From CAVTHW01 sp963734625 (GTDB lineage: Bacteria; Acidobacteriota; Terriglobia; Bryobacterales; Bryobacteraceae): a stretch of DNA of 64,000 nucleotides. This document shows positions 11,142-19,106 of this stretch, piece by piece. The position numbers were made by a program, and so were the translations under genes. Each line of letters begins with the position of its first letter. Position 1 is the stretch's first letter. The stretch spans positions 62,001-126,000 of the forward strand of contig CAVTHW010000024.1 in assembly GCA_963734625.1 (NCBI GenBank), given 5' to 3'. The notes beneath the pieces were generated by a model, which was given only the letters and a program-made list of their open reading frames with translations, did no database searches and was not told where the DNA came from.

Positions 11142-11498
11142 CTAGTCCGGGGTAATCCGCAGATCTGGCTCGTTCCTGACGACTTCGGGCGCCTGCGCCG
11201 TCTTGGACAAGATCATCTTCGTGGACAGATCGATCGTCTTCAACACAAGTCTCGTGTTCTGGCTGATGTGGCCCCATAGCATCGCCAGGCAGATCACGAG
11301 CACCGTGTAGGTGGATACGGTCGACCAGAAGATGAGCACGTGGACGCGATTGGAGAATTCCGCCAACTGTATGAATCCCCAGAGAAAGAGCATCTCCACG
11401 GCGGCAAGCAAGATCACGACCAGGACGAAGCGCCGTTCAGAGCGATCAATCCGGTCCAGAGCTTTCAGACGAGCGGTGTTCCAGGGTTGTTCGGTCAT
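11142..11498 (-). CDS. Small two-helix membrane protein co-encoded with ECF sigma factor
   Basis: A 118-residue protein I do not recognise. A charged N-terminus (LDRIDRSERRFVLVV) leads into two transmembrane helices, roughly residues 24-48 and 55-78, followed by a cytoplasmic or periplasmic tail of about 40 residues. The start overlaps the sigma factor stop as ATGA, so expression is coupled. Position immediately after an ECF sigma gene is typical of anti-sigma factors, but no zinc-binding HxxxCxxC motif is present, so an anti-sigma role is only a guess. Confidence 0.72.
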   Translation of the reverse strand: MTEQPWNTARLKALDRIDRSERRFVLVVILLAAVEMLFLWGFIQLAEFSNRVHVLIFWSTVSTYTVLVICLAMLWGHISQNTRLVLKTIDLSTKMILSKTAQAPEVVRNEPDLRITPD

Positions 11499-12049
11499 GG
11501 TTGAATTCCTCCTCCAGCATTTGTTAGCGAACCGGCTGCCTGCTTTCGCAACCGCGCGAGACCATAGGCCAGCCGGGACTTCACCGTTCCCGGCGGAATC
11601 TCAAGCACTGCGGCGACCTCATCGAGGCTCATTTCCTCCAGGTAGTGCAGCGTGATGACAGCGCGACTCGCCGGTGAGAGAGCATCGATCCAATCCAGAA
11701 GGCGAGGTTCCCATCCCGGCGTGACGCCGTCTCCGGCAGCCGTTTCCAGGTCCAGCATCTCCTCGTTGCGGCGCTTCTCCGAGCGCAAGTGGCGGAAGCA
11801 TTCGCGGCTGGCGATGCGAAAGGCCCAGGGGCGCAGAAGTTCGGGATCGTGCAGCCAGCCGATCTTCTTGCAGATGCGAAACAGCACCTCCTGGAGAACG
11901 TCTTCGGCGATTTCGCGGCGCATCATCAGTCTCGAGACGTACCGGTACAGCGGACGCTGTAGAGCAGCGAGGACGCCCTCCAGGGCCTGACGGTCCCCCG
12001 CGATCGCGCGCGCCACTGCCAGGCCGTCCAACTCCGAACGCTCCGCCAT
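11495..12049 (-). CDS. ECF-family RNA polymerase sigma factor
   Basis: A 184-residue sigma-70-family factor with region 2 (RYVSRLMMRREIAEDVLQEV and RPWAFRIASRECFRHLR) and region 4 (SPASRAVITLHYLEEMSLDE, then VAAVLEIPPGTVKSRL), lacking regions 1 and 3 as ECF factors do. It directs transcription of a stress or envelope regulon. The stop overlaps the small membrane protein start. Immediately upstream in the same orientation lies a truncated DUF4337 remnant, so the native promoter may have been replaced. Confidence 0.93.
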   Translation of the reverse strand: MAERSELDGLAVARAIAGDRQALEGVLAALQRPLYRYVSRLMMRREIAEDVLQEVLFRICKKIGWLHDPELLRPWAFRIASRECFRHLRSEKRRNEEMLDLETAAGDGVTPGWEPRLLDWIDALSPASRAVITLHYLEEMSLDEVAAVLEIPPGTVKSRLAYGLARLRKQAAGSLTNAGGGIQP

Positions 12050-12099
12050 ATCCTTACACTATCTGAGAGCGGCGAATACGGAGAACTGTTCGCATCGGA

Positions 12100-12336
12100 A
12101 TGAGGATTTTCTGCCTCCCGGTACCACCGGATCGACTTCGCCTGGTAGAAGGCCCACTGGTCGGACGCCCGCTGTTGGTTAAGCAGTTCCTCCGTCGATT
12201 CGATGTGTCCCAGGACGGAAACAATCGCCAGAGCGGCGGCGCTCACGGCCATTGTGACCGCAACCCGCTTTTCGAAACCGCCGCTCGCGTCATGCGAGTG
12301 CTCTTCTAGTTCGTCAAGTGCTTCCAGCCATTTACT
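12100..12336 (-). pseudogene. Truncated DUF4337 membrane-protein remnant
   Basis: Reading the minus strand from 12336 gives a conserved DUF4337-like N-terminal half: an acidic LEALDELEEHSHD start, a membrane helix (VAVTMAVSAAALAIVSVLG) and the family hallmark ASDQWAFYQAKSIRWY. Family members continue for another 100 or so residues; here similarity stops near 12110 and the frame runs on into the sigma factor gene. No natural in-frame start precedes it: ATG 12334 is out of frame by one base and a TAG lies just upstream. I interpret it as a gene fragment, with family identity from recall. Confidence 0.6.
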
Positions 12337-12371
12337 CTAGTGTCTAAAATAGGAACTCGAGGCGGTCCACT

Positions 12372-13319
12372 ATGTTCCGGCGATGGGTCTTGTTTCTAGC
12401 GCTTGCGGTGTCGCTGTGCGGCCAGCCGCCGCGCGAATCGACGGGATTGGTTCCGCTGCCCGACCTGGGGAAGGGCATGTACCAGGGCGAGCAAGGCGGG
12501 TTGTATCCGGGCGGCCAGAACGCGCCGCCTGCCGCGCACCTGAACGCCGGATTGGCGCTGGCGAATCGGATCGTTCCGCTCGATTCCTCCGGGAAACTCT
12601 CCGAGAGCGGCAAGATCGTGCTGCTTGCCATCGGCATGTCGAACACCACCTCCGAGTTCACGGCGTTTCAGTTGCTGGCTGCGAGGGAGAAGGGCCTAAA
12701 CTCGAAACTGGTCATCGTGGATGGCGCGCAGGGCGGGCAGACGGCCAGAATCACCGCCGGTCCCAGAGCGAACTTCTGGAACGTGGTCGAGCGGCGGTTG
12801 AGCGCCGCCGGCGTCGCGGGCAACCAGGTTGAGGCCGTGTGGATCAAGCAGGCGAACGCCCAGCCGTCCGCGGCCTTTCCCGCGGAAGCGAAACGGCTGC
12901 AGGCGGATCTGGTGGCCACGCTGCACAACCTTCACGACAAGTTCCCCAACCTGAAGATCGCCTATCTTTCGAGCCGCATTTACGGAGGCTACGCGGCCAC
13001 GCCGCTCAATCCCGAACCGCACGCTTACGAGAGCGCCTTCGCGGTGAAGTGGACTATCGCCGGCCAGATTGCGGGCGATCCCGATTTGAACTACGATCCG
13101 GCCAGAGTCGCGGTGCGGTCGCCATGGATCGCCTGGGGGCCGTACTTATGGGCCGACGGGACAAAGGGACGCAAGCAGGACGGCCTGGCGTACCGGCGCG
13201 AGGACCTCGGCCCGGATGGCACGCATCCTTCGGGATCGGGCCGCCGGAAAGTGGCGGCGCAGCTTCTCGATTTCCTCAAGACGGACCCCACATCAAAGCC
13301 GTGGTTTCTGGCGAATTGA
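12372..13319 (+). CDS. Secreted SGNH/GDSL-hydrolase-like protein
   Basis: A 315-residue exported protein with signal peptide MFRRWVLFLALAVSLCGQ. IVLLAIGMSNTTSEFTAF could correspond to a modified SGNH block I and VIVDGAQGGQTA to a later block. The C-terminal DGTHPSGSGRRKVA fits block V, where Asp and His belong to the catalytic dyad. That layout suggests a hydrolase of esters on polysaccharide or lipid. Block I is not canonical GDS, so activity is uncertain. TAAAAT-type sequence occurs about 24 bases upstream of the start. It converges with the dehydrogenase gene. Confidence 0.65.
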   Translation: MFRRWVLFLALAVSLCGQPPRESTGLVPLPDLGKGMYQGEQGGLYPGGQNAPPAAHLNAGLALANRIVPLDSSGKLSESGKIVLLAIGMSNTTSEFTAFQLLAAREKGLNSKLVIVDGAQGGQTARITAGPRANFWNVVERRLSAAGVAGNQVEAVWIKQANAQPSAAFPAEAKRLQADLVATLHNLHDKFPNLKIAYLSSRIYGGYAATPLNPEPHAYESAFAVKWTIAGQIAGDPDLNYDPARVAVRSPWIAWGPYLWADGTKGRKQDGLAYRREDLGPDGTHPSGSGRRKVAAQLLDFLKTDPTSKPWFLAN

Positions 13320-13341
13320 CCGGGCGCGGGTTCGCGCCACC

Positions 13342-14292
13342 TCACCCCAACAGCACCTTCAGCACGCCCTTCTTCGCTGCGTACTCGAATGCCCTTGGCG
13401 CGTCCCGCAAGGGCATGCGCGCCGAGATCATCTCCGCTAATCGGAGCTTGCCCGAACCGAGCAGCTTCAACGCCGGCTCGAAGCGCCCGCAGCGCGAGCC
13501 CACCAACGTGATCTCGTTCACCACCACCGGCGCCGTGTCCAGGGCCACGGTCCCGTGCACGGTCGATTTCAAAATCAGCGTGCCGCGCGGCCTGGTCATC
13601 GAGACCGCCTGCGACAAGCCTTCCGCCGAGCCGGTCGCCTCCACCACCCAGTCGTAGGCCGCTCGCGGCAGCTTGGCAGTAACGCGCGCCGTCTTCACGC
13701 CCGACGCGGCCGCGATCGCCAGCTTGGCCTTGTGCCGTCCGTAGAGATGGGTTTCCATACGGCTGGCCTGGAGCACCTGCGCCACCAGCAGCCCTAACTT
13801 GCCGTCTCCCAAGACCGCCACCCGCAAGCCCTTGGGGATGCGGACCTGTTCCAGGATCTCGCAGGCAGCCGCCAGCGGTTCGGTGAACACGGCGCGCTCG
13901 TTCGGAATCGAGTCCGGCACGATGTGGAGGTTCTTCTCCGGCAGCGTGAAGAACTCGCTGAATACGCCCGGCTGCTTCACGATCCCGAGGACCGCGCGCC
14001 GCGGGCAGTGCCGCCCCAGCCCCTGCCGGCACCACTCGCAACGCCCGCAGGGGAGGTTGATCTCGCCCACTACGCGCCGGCCCAGCAGCGCCTGCTCGTC
14101 CGACTCCATGACTTCGCCGACGAACTCGTGCCCCGGCACGCCCCGGAAGTTGTAATAGCCGCGCTGAAGCTCCAGGTCCGTGTTGCAGATTCCCGCGCAG
14201 AGCAGCCGGATCAGCGCGTGGCCCTCGCGCCTGCGCGGCCAGGGCCTCTCGCGGACTTCGACGCGGCCGTTTTCCAAATGAACGGAGAGCAT
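13342..14292 (-). CDS. Zinc-dependent medium-chain alcohol dehydrogenase
   Basis: A 316-residue MDR dehydrogenase. Catalytic zinc ligands occur in LLCAGICNTDLEL (Cys) and GVPGHEFVGEV (His-Glu). The structural zinc lobe reads PCGRCEWCRQGLGRHC with four cysteines. The NAD(P)-binding Rossmann motif is VAVLGDGKLGLLVA. Substrate cannot be assigned; related proteins oxidise threonine or polyols. ATG 14292 follows a TATACT hexamer at 14308-14303 by ten bases with no ribosome-binding sequence, so the transcript is probably leaderless. The promoter overlaps that of the divergent nucleotidyltransferase bicistron. Confidence 0.9.
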   Translation of the reverse strand: MLSVHLENGRVEVRERPWPRRREGHALIRLLCAGICNTDLELQRGYYNFRGVPGHEFVGEVMESDEQALLGRRVVGEINLPCGRCEWCRQGLGRHCPRRAVLGIVKQPGVFSEFFTLPEKNLHIVPDSIPNERAVFTEPLAAACEILEQVRIPKGLRVAVLGDGKLGLLVAQVLQASRMETHLYGRHKAKLAIAAASGVKTARVTAKLPRAAYDWVVEATGSAEGLSQAVSMTRPRGTLILKSTVHGTVALDTAPVVVNEITLVGSRCGRFEPALKLLGSGKLRLAEMISARMPLRDAPRAFEYAAKKGVLKVLLG

Positions 14293-14302
14293 GGCAGAGT
14301 CC

Positions 14303-14310
14303 AGTATAAT
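14303..14310. promoter_or_regulatory. Overlapping divergent -10 elements
   Basis: On the minus strand TATACT (14308-14303) faces the dehydrogenase start ten bases away. On the plus strand TATAAT (14305-14310) faces the small gene at 14346. The two hexamers share four base pairs, so polymerase cannot occupy both at once. Confidence 0.5.
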
Positions 14311-14345
14311 GTGCCCGCCGCTTGGTGTACTTTGAAAGGGATTGC

Positions 14346-14603
14346 ATGCAGCCGGACGCACTCACAGATACCGATCCACGGGCGGCGGCGCTATTGCTCT
14401 CGCTTCAGCGCCGCATGCCGCCGCAGGAGAAAGTTCGAGCGGTATTCGAGCTCAGCGACATGCTGCTACGCCTCTCCGAAGCGGGCGTCCGCCTGGTCTA
14501 TCCCGCCGCCAGCGATCGGGAGGTCTTCCTTCGAGCAGCCGCCCGACGGCTGGGCCGGGAGACAGTGGCTCGCATATACGGATGGGACCCGGAGACCCCA
14601 TGA
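14346..14603 (+). CDS. Small helical protein paired with nucleotidyltransferase
   Basis: An 85-residue, mostly helical protein with the block RMPPQEKVRAVFELSDMLLR, then SEAGVRLVYPAASDREVFLR and an arginine-rich end. I recall similar short proteins encoded just before AbiEii-like nucleotidyltransferases in several phyla, but no named family comes to mind. The stop overlaps the next start as ATGA, so the two products are made together and probably interact. An antitoxin or adaptor role is an inference from this arrangement. ATG 14346 is chosen over an in-frame codon at 14322, which sits close to the predicted transcription start. Confidence 0.75.
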   Translation: MQPDALTDTDPRAAALLLSLQRRMPPQEKVRAVFELSDMLLRLSEAGVRLVYPAASDREVFLRAAARRLGRETVARIYGWDPETP

Positions 14604-15178
14604 GCGCGCCGGAGACGGGGCTGCGGCGACTGATAGATGCGCTGCACAGCCTCGACATTCGGTTTCTGATTGGGGGCTCGCTGGCCAGTTCCATCCACGG
14701 CGTGCCCCGCGCAACCATGGATGTGGATCTTGTCCTGGATCTCAAGCGGGAGCAGATTGGCCCGCTTGCCAAGCTGCTGGGCGCGGAATTCTACGCGGAT
14801 GTTCAAGCTCTGGAGAATGCCGTCGAAACCGGAAGATCCTTCAACTTGATCCACTACGCCAGCAGCTACAAGTACGACATATTCCCGCTGTCGTCCGACC
14901 CTTTCCATCAGATGGAATTCCGGCGCCGCGTCGTCGTTCGTGTTGAACTTCCCGAAGCCGGAACGCTCGAATTGCCGGTCGCGACGGCCGAAGACACGGT
15001 CCTTTCCAAGCTGCTCTGGTATCGCTCGGGCGGCGAAGCGTCCACCCGTCAATGGAACGATATTCTGGGAGTCCTTCGAGTATCCGGCGACCAATTGGAT
15101 ATGGCGTACTTGCGCGAATGGGCCGGCCGCCTCGCTGTCGCCGGCCTTCTCGACCGGGCCTTGTCCGAAGCTGCCTAG
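14600..15178 (+). CDS. AbiEii-like nucleotidyltransferase, putative toxin
   Basis: A 192-residue nucleotidyltransferase of the DNA polymerase beta superfamily. The signature GGSLASSIHGVPRATMDVDL gives the GS helix followed by the two metal-binding aspartates, and a third acidic residue is likely in YKYDIFPL. AbiEii-type and related enzymes transfer nucleotides to RNA or protein targets and often act as toxins. The overlapping upstream gene would be the cognate partner. The enzyme core is intact. Whether this is a defence module or a housekeeping modifying system cannot be decided here. Confidence 0.82.
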   Translation: MSAPETGLRRLIDALHSLDIRFLIGGSLASSIHGVPRATMDVDLVLDLKREQIGPLAKLLGAEFYADVQALENAVETGRSFNLIHYASSYKYDIFPLSSDPFHQMEFRRRVVVRVELPEAGTLELPVATAEDTVLSKLLWYRSGGEASTRQWNDILGVLRVSGDQLDMAYLREWAGRLAVAGLLDRALSEAA

Positions 15179-15189
15179 CGCGGCGAGGT

Positions 15190-16533
15190 TCATTTCACCG
15201 CGAAGAGCGTCCCATCGCTGCGCAGATACAACCTCCCGTTCGAGATCGCGGGGGAGGCCAGGAAGCGCTCCCCGAGATCGTTTTCCGCCAGCACCTCCGG
15301 CTGGCGGCCGGCGCGCAGCACAAAGGTCGTTCCGGTTTCGCTCACCATGTAGATCTTCCCGTCGCCGGCGACCGGAGACGCAAAGAAGACGCCGGCGAGC
15401 CGCAGCCGCCAGACCGGCGCGCCGGTCTTGGACTCGGCGCACGTCACCACACCGACCTCGTTGGTCATGTAGAGCAGGCCCTGGTATAGGACGATGGACG
15501 GCACGTAGGAGGCTCCGCTCGGAGTGCGCCACAGGACGTGGCTCCCGCTCACATCACCTTTTCCGCCGGCGCGGATGGCCAGGTAATCGCTGCTGCGGTA
15601 GCCGCGGCTCAAGTAGATAATGCCGTCCTGGGAGACGGCGGTCGGGATGGGTGTCTGGCGGTCGCTGCCCGTGTACCAAAGCAGCTTGCCGGTGGCAGGG
15701 TCGTAGGCGTCGATGCGTTGGCTCGAATTCACGATCAACTCGTCGCCATTCGGCCCCCGGACTACCAGCGGAGTGCTGTGCGAGCTGCGGCCCTGGCCCC
15801 GATCCGCCAGCCACTTCTGCTTACCCGTGCGCCGGTCCAACGCCAAAAGGTAGGAGCGCGGTTGGTGGTCGCACAGCAGAATCAGCGTGTCGCCGTAAAG
15901 CACTGGCGAGCTGCCGTGTCCCCAGGGAGTGCGGAACGGCGAGATCTCGAGGCCCAGGTGCCGCGTCCACACCGCCCGCCCCTCCCGGTCAAGCGCCACC
16001 ATCTGCCCGTTGCCGAACAACGCGTAGATGTGCTCGCCGTTGACGACCGGGGTGGGGGTGGCCAGGTTGTGTTTCTCGTGCAGGTCGGGAAACTCGCCAG
16101 TCGCCTTTACGCGATACTCCCACAGGCGGCTTCCGTCCGAAGCGCGGAACGCCTCCACCACCAGGAAGACGTCACCGCTCGTCGAGGCCGCCGCGGGTCC
16201 CGCGCCCTGAATCGGGTGTTCCCGTTCGGCTAGCGCGCTGTCATCGCGCGCCAGCAGCGGGAAGGAGTCCCGCGTTCCGTGGGCCCGGCCAGTCTGCGAG
16301 GTAACGATTACCCGGTCACCCCAGACTACCGGCGAGGAAACGCCGGCCCCTGCCAGTGGCGTCTTCCAGGCCAGGTTCTTCCCCGCGCTCCACTGCACCG
16401 GCAAGCCGGTCTCCGAGGAGACGCCCTGGCTTTGCGGGCCCCGCCATTGAGGCCAGTCTTCCGCCGCAAGCCGGGGCGCAAACAGCAGCAAGGCCCACGC
16501 TGCGGGGATTGCCAGGCGTCTGATTTTGCTCAT
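15190..16533 (-). CDS. Secreted PQQ-like beta-propeller repeat protein
   Basis: A 447-residue exported protein with signal peptide and the typical mature start EDWPQWRGPQSQGVSS. Multiple PQQ-type blades follow, with tryptophan-docking style repeats such as ASTSGDVFLVVEAFRASDGS and YDPATGKLLWYTGSDRQ. Proteins of this architecture are abundant in Acidobacteriota and Planctomycetota and are often structural rather than PQQ enzymes; no catalytic aspartate-calcium site is obvious. ATG 16533 has a GGAGGAGA ribosome-binding sequence; upstream in-frame residues run into the thrC promoter and are not natural. Confidence 0.88.
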   Translation of the reverse strand: MSKIRRLAIPAAWALLLFAPRLAAEDWPQWRGPQSQGVSSETGLPVQWSAGKNLAWKTPLAGAGVSSPVVWGDRVIVTSQTGRAHGTRDSFPLLARDDSALAEREHPIQGAGPAAASTSGDVFLVVEAFRASDGSRLWEYRVKATGEFPDLHEKHNLATPTPVVNGEHIYALFGNGQMVALDREGRAVWTRHLGLEISPFRTPWGHGSSPVLYGDTLILLCDHQPRSYLLALDRRTGKQKWLADRGQGRSSHSTPLVVRGPNGDELIVNSSQRIDAYDPATGKLLWYTGSDRQTPIPTAVSQDGIIYLSRGYRSSDYLAIRAGGKGDVSGSHVLWRTPSGASYVPSIVLYQGLLYMTNEVGVVTCAESKTGAPVWRLRLAGVFFASPVAGDGKIYMVSETGTTFVLRAGRQPEVLAENDLGERFLASPAISNGRLYLRSDGTLFAVK

Positions 16534-16630
16534 GCCAACATCTCCTCCGAGATTCCATTTTGCCTTAAGCGTGGACCACCGCGCCAAACGAAGAATGACC
16601 AAGATAACCCCGGTTGTATAATCAGGGTTC

Positions 16631-18229
16631 ATGCCCGCTGAACTCATATGCTTTGAGGAGCGCTGCCGCGCGCGCTTCCCGATCACCGAAATCATTTATA
16701 ACTGCCCGCGTTGCGGCGGCCTGCTGGAGAGCACTTACCCCGGCCGCGCGGCCGATCCCGAGTCGCTGAAGCGCCTTTGGCGCGAGCGCCGGATGAGCAA
16801 CGCGCCGCTCGACCAGAGCGGTGTGTGGCGCTACCGCGAGATCATCCCGTTCCTCGACAGCTTCGACCGCGTGGTGACGCTCCGGGAAGGCAATACGCCG
16901 CTGCTGGAGGCGCCGCGCGCGGCCGCCTACGCCGGCCTCGACCGCCTGGTTTTCAAGCACCAGGGGTTCAACCCCACCGGCTCGTTCAAGGACAACGGCA
17001 TGACCTGCGGGACGGCACAGGCCAAGCGGCTGGGCATCGAGCGGGTGGCCTGCGTTTCCACCGGCAACACCTCGGCCTCCATGGCCGCCTATGCCAGCGC
17101 CGCCGGACTCCAGCCCATCATCTTCATCCCCCACGGCAACATCTCCTACGGCAAGCTGGCGCAGGCTCTGGAATACGGCGCGCGGACCTTTCAGGTGGAG
17201 GCCAACTTCGACCAGATCCTCGCCCTCGTGCGCACTCTGGCCGAACGGCTCGGCATCTACCTGCTGAACTCCATCAATCCTTTCCGCATCGAAGGTCAGA
17301 AGACGATCATCGTCGAGATGATGGACCAGCGCGATTGGAACCCGCCGGATTGGATCGTGCTCCCCGGCGGCAACCTCGGCAATACCTCCGCTTTCGGGAA
17401 GGCTTTGCGCGAGATGCTCGAAATGGGCCTGATCCGGAAAAGCCCGCGGCTGGCCGTCATCCAGGCCGCCGGTTCGGCGCCGTTCTACAACCTCGTGCAG
17501 TCCCAGGACCGCAGCAGGCTGACGAAAGTGGAGCATCCGGAAACGCTCGCCACCGCTATACGCATCGGCGACCCGATTTCCTGGCCCAAGGCGCTGCACG
17601 AGGTGACCTCCTCCGGCGGCGTGGTCGAGAAAGTGACCGAACAGGAGATCGCCGACGCCAAGGCTCAGATCGGCCTCTGCGGCATCGGCTGCGAACCGGC
17701 TTCCGCGGCCACTCTGGCGGGTATCCGTAAGCTCCGGGCGGCGGGCGTGATCGCGCCCGATGCCGACGTGGTTGCGGTGCTCACCGGGAACCTGCTGAAG
17801 GACCCCGATTACATCTACCGCTACCACACCGGACAGTTGACGGCCCCCGACGGCGCGAAACTCAATTCCACGTTCGGGAACCACCCCGTCGTCGTCCCCA
17901 ACGACGCGGATAAGATCGCCGCCCTGCTTACAGTGATTCCGCGGCTACCGCGGAGTGATCAGGCCCCCCAGCTTGTCCTGCTCCGCCGAAGCGAACCGGG
18001 GGAAGCGCGTGGCGTAAGCCTCCAGATAGTTGTGTCCGGAACTGGGGTTCAGAATGGCTACGCGCTCCTCGGGGCGGATCGATCCGGCCCCGGTCAGCTT
18101 GCGGAGGGCCGTCACCGCCGCCGCTCCCTCCAGTCCGGCGAAGATACCTTCAGTGCGGGCCAGTTCGACGCCGTCGTCCAGCATCTCCTGGTCGCTCACC
18201 GCCACAGTGGTCCCGCCACTCGCGCTTAA
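16631..18229 (+). CDS. thrC: Threonine synthase (natural end probably near 17936)
   Basis: Threonine synthase makes threonine from O-phosphohomoserine using PLP. The protein has an N-terminal zinc-ribbon-like pair CPRCGG, the PLP lysine in NPTGSFKDNGM, the phosphate loop STGNTSASMAAYAS and the glycine loop LPGGNLGNTSAFGKAL, so it looks active. Homology ends around residue 434; the open frame then runs to 18229 through the convergent gene. One base fewer near 17930 would end it at TGA 17934-17936, eight bases short of the convergent stop, which I consider the true end. TATAAT (16617-16622) ends eight bases before ATG, suggesting a leaderless message. Confidence 0.9.
   Translation: MPAELICFEERCRARFPITEIIYNCPRCGGLLESTYPGRAADPESLKRLWRERRMSNAPLDQSGVWRYREIIPFLDSFDRVVTLREGNTPLLEAPRAAAYAGLDRLVFKHQGFNPTGSFKDNGMTCGTAQAKRLGIERVACVSTGNTSASMAAYASAAGLQPIIFIPHGNISYGKLAQALEYGARTFQVEANFDQILALVRTLAERLGIYLLNSINPFRIEGQKTIIVEMMDQRDWNPPDWIVLPGGNLGNTSAFGKALREMLEMGLIRKSPRLAVIQAAGSAPFYNLVQSQDRSRLTKVEHPETLATAIRIGDPISWPKALHEVTSSGGVVEKVTEQEIADAKAQIGLCGIGCEPASAATLAGIRKLRAAGVIAPDADVVAVLTGNLLKDPDYIYRYHTGQLTAPDGAKLNSTFGNHPVVVPNDADKIAALLTVIPRLPRSDQAPQLVLLRRSEPGEARGVSLQIVVSGTGVQNGYALLGADRSGPGQLAEGRHRRRSLQSGEDTFSAGQFDAVVQHLLVAHRHSGPATRA
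17939..17953. terminator. GC hairpin between convergent threonine synthase-like genes
   Basis: CCGCGG-cta-CCGCGG forms a six-pair stem with a three-base loop, and the loop is the stop codon (TAG on the minus strand) of the paralogue. It has no T tract, so it is at best a weak bidirectional stop or pause signal. It could also cause local compression errors in sequencing, consistent with the apparent frame loss just beside it. Confidence 0.3.
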
Positions 18230-19078
18230 GACGGCAAGCATCAGGCGTTCGCCGATAGGCTTGGTCACTCGCAGCCCGGCGGCCAGCGTGCGAGGCGCGT
18301 CACACACGACCGCGATCATCCTCGGCCTCTTGTTCGAAATCCAGCCCACCGCTTCCATTTCCTCGAACGCCTTCCACACGCCGATCAGTTCCAGTCCCTC
18401 GCCCGCGGGACAGAGAACCACATCCGGGAGATCCCAGCGGGATTGTTCGGCCAGTTCGTAGCCGACGGTCTTCGCGCCTTCCAGGCGGTAGGGCTCTCTC
18501 AGCGCGTCGAGGTCGAAGCCCTTCCCCCGGCGCGAAACATCGCCGGACAAGATGACCTGAGCGCCGGAGGCCTGGCATTGAAGGTAGATCGCCGGCCTCA
18601 CGTCGGGCGGCAATACAACCGTTGCTTCGATGCCGGCCGCCGCGGCATATGCCGCCAGCGCCGCCGCCGCGTCTCCGCCCGAGCAGATGCTCACTTCCCG
18701 GATGTTCAGATCCAAGGCCATCGAAACGGCGCAGGACAGGCCGCGAGCTTCGACCGAGCCGGTCGGATTCACGCCCTCGTCTTTGATCCAGAGGTTCGGC
18801 GCCCCCAGGGCCTCCCCCAGGCGGCGAGCCCGGACGAGCGGCGTCATTCCCTCGCCCAGCGAAACGATAGCGTTGGGGTTCGCGGCCGGAAGCAGCGGCA
18901 TGTAACGCCACATGCTGGCGGGGGCATGGACCAGCCAATCGCGGCTGTAGCCTTCGCGCGCGTGCTCCAGGTCGTAGCGGGCCAGCAGAATCCCGCCGCA
19001 GTCGCACAGGTTGCGCGGCTCGCCCGCCGCGAGTTGCTTGCCGCATTGGCTACACTCCAGGTGAGTTAGAGTCGTCAT
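17945..19078 (-). CDS. Threonine synthase-like protein lacking the PLP lysine
   Basis: A 377-residue fold-type II paralogue of threonine synthase. The zinc ribbon is intact (CSQCGK and CDCGG), and the overall track is conserved: DEGVNPTGSVEARGL, SGGDAAAALAAYAAAAG, VWKAFEEMEAVGWI. But the PLP Schiff-base lysine is replaced: SFKARG has become SVEARG. The phosphate-binding glycine loop, normally GGGTG, reads GEGLE, and the usual NTGSG near the C-terminus reads NPSSG. The frame is uninterrupted, so the protein is maintained but should not bind PLP normally. It may be regulatory or have a new ligand. ATG 19078 starts MTTLTHLECSQCG. Confidence 0.88.
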   Translation of the reverse strand: MTTLTHLECSQCGKQLAAGEPRNLCDCGGILLARYDLEHAREGYSRDWLVHAPASMWRYMPLLPAANPNAIVSLGEGMTPLVRARRLGEALGAPNLWIKDEGVNPTGSVEARGLSCAVSMALDLNIREVSICSGGDAAAALAAYAAAAGIEATVVLPPDVRPAIYLQCQASGAQVILSGDVSRRGKGFDLDALREPYRLEGAKTVGYELAEQSRWDLPDVVLCPAGEGLELIGVWKAFEEMEAVGWISNKRPRMIAVVCDAPRTLAAGLRVTKPIGERLMLAVLSASGGTTVAVSDQEMLDDGVELARTEGIFAGLEGAAAVTALRKLTGAGSIRPEERVAILNPSSGHNYLEAYATRFPRFASAEQDKLGGLITPR

Positions 19079-19106
19079 GAGCGTGATTGCTCTATCATAG
19101 GTGAAA

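Noticed and set aside
16622..17884. 420-codon minus-strand frame opposite threonine synthase
   Set aside because: Shadow of the thrC codon pattern, no start signal and no recognisable motif.
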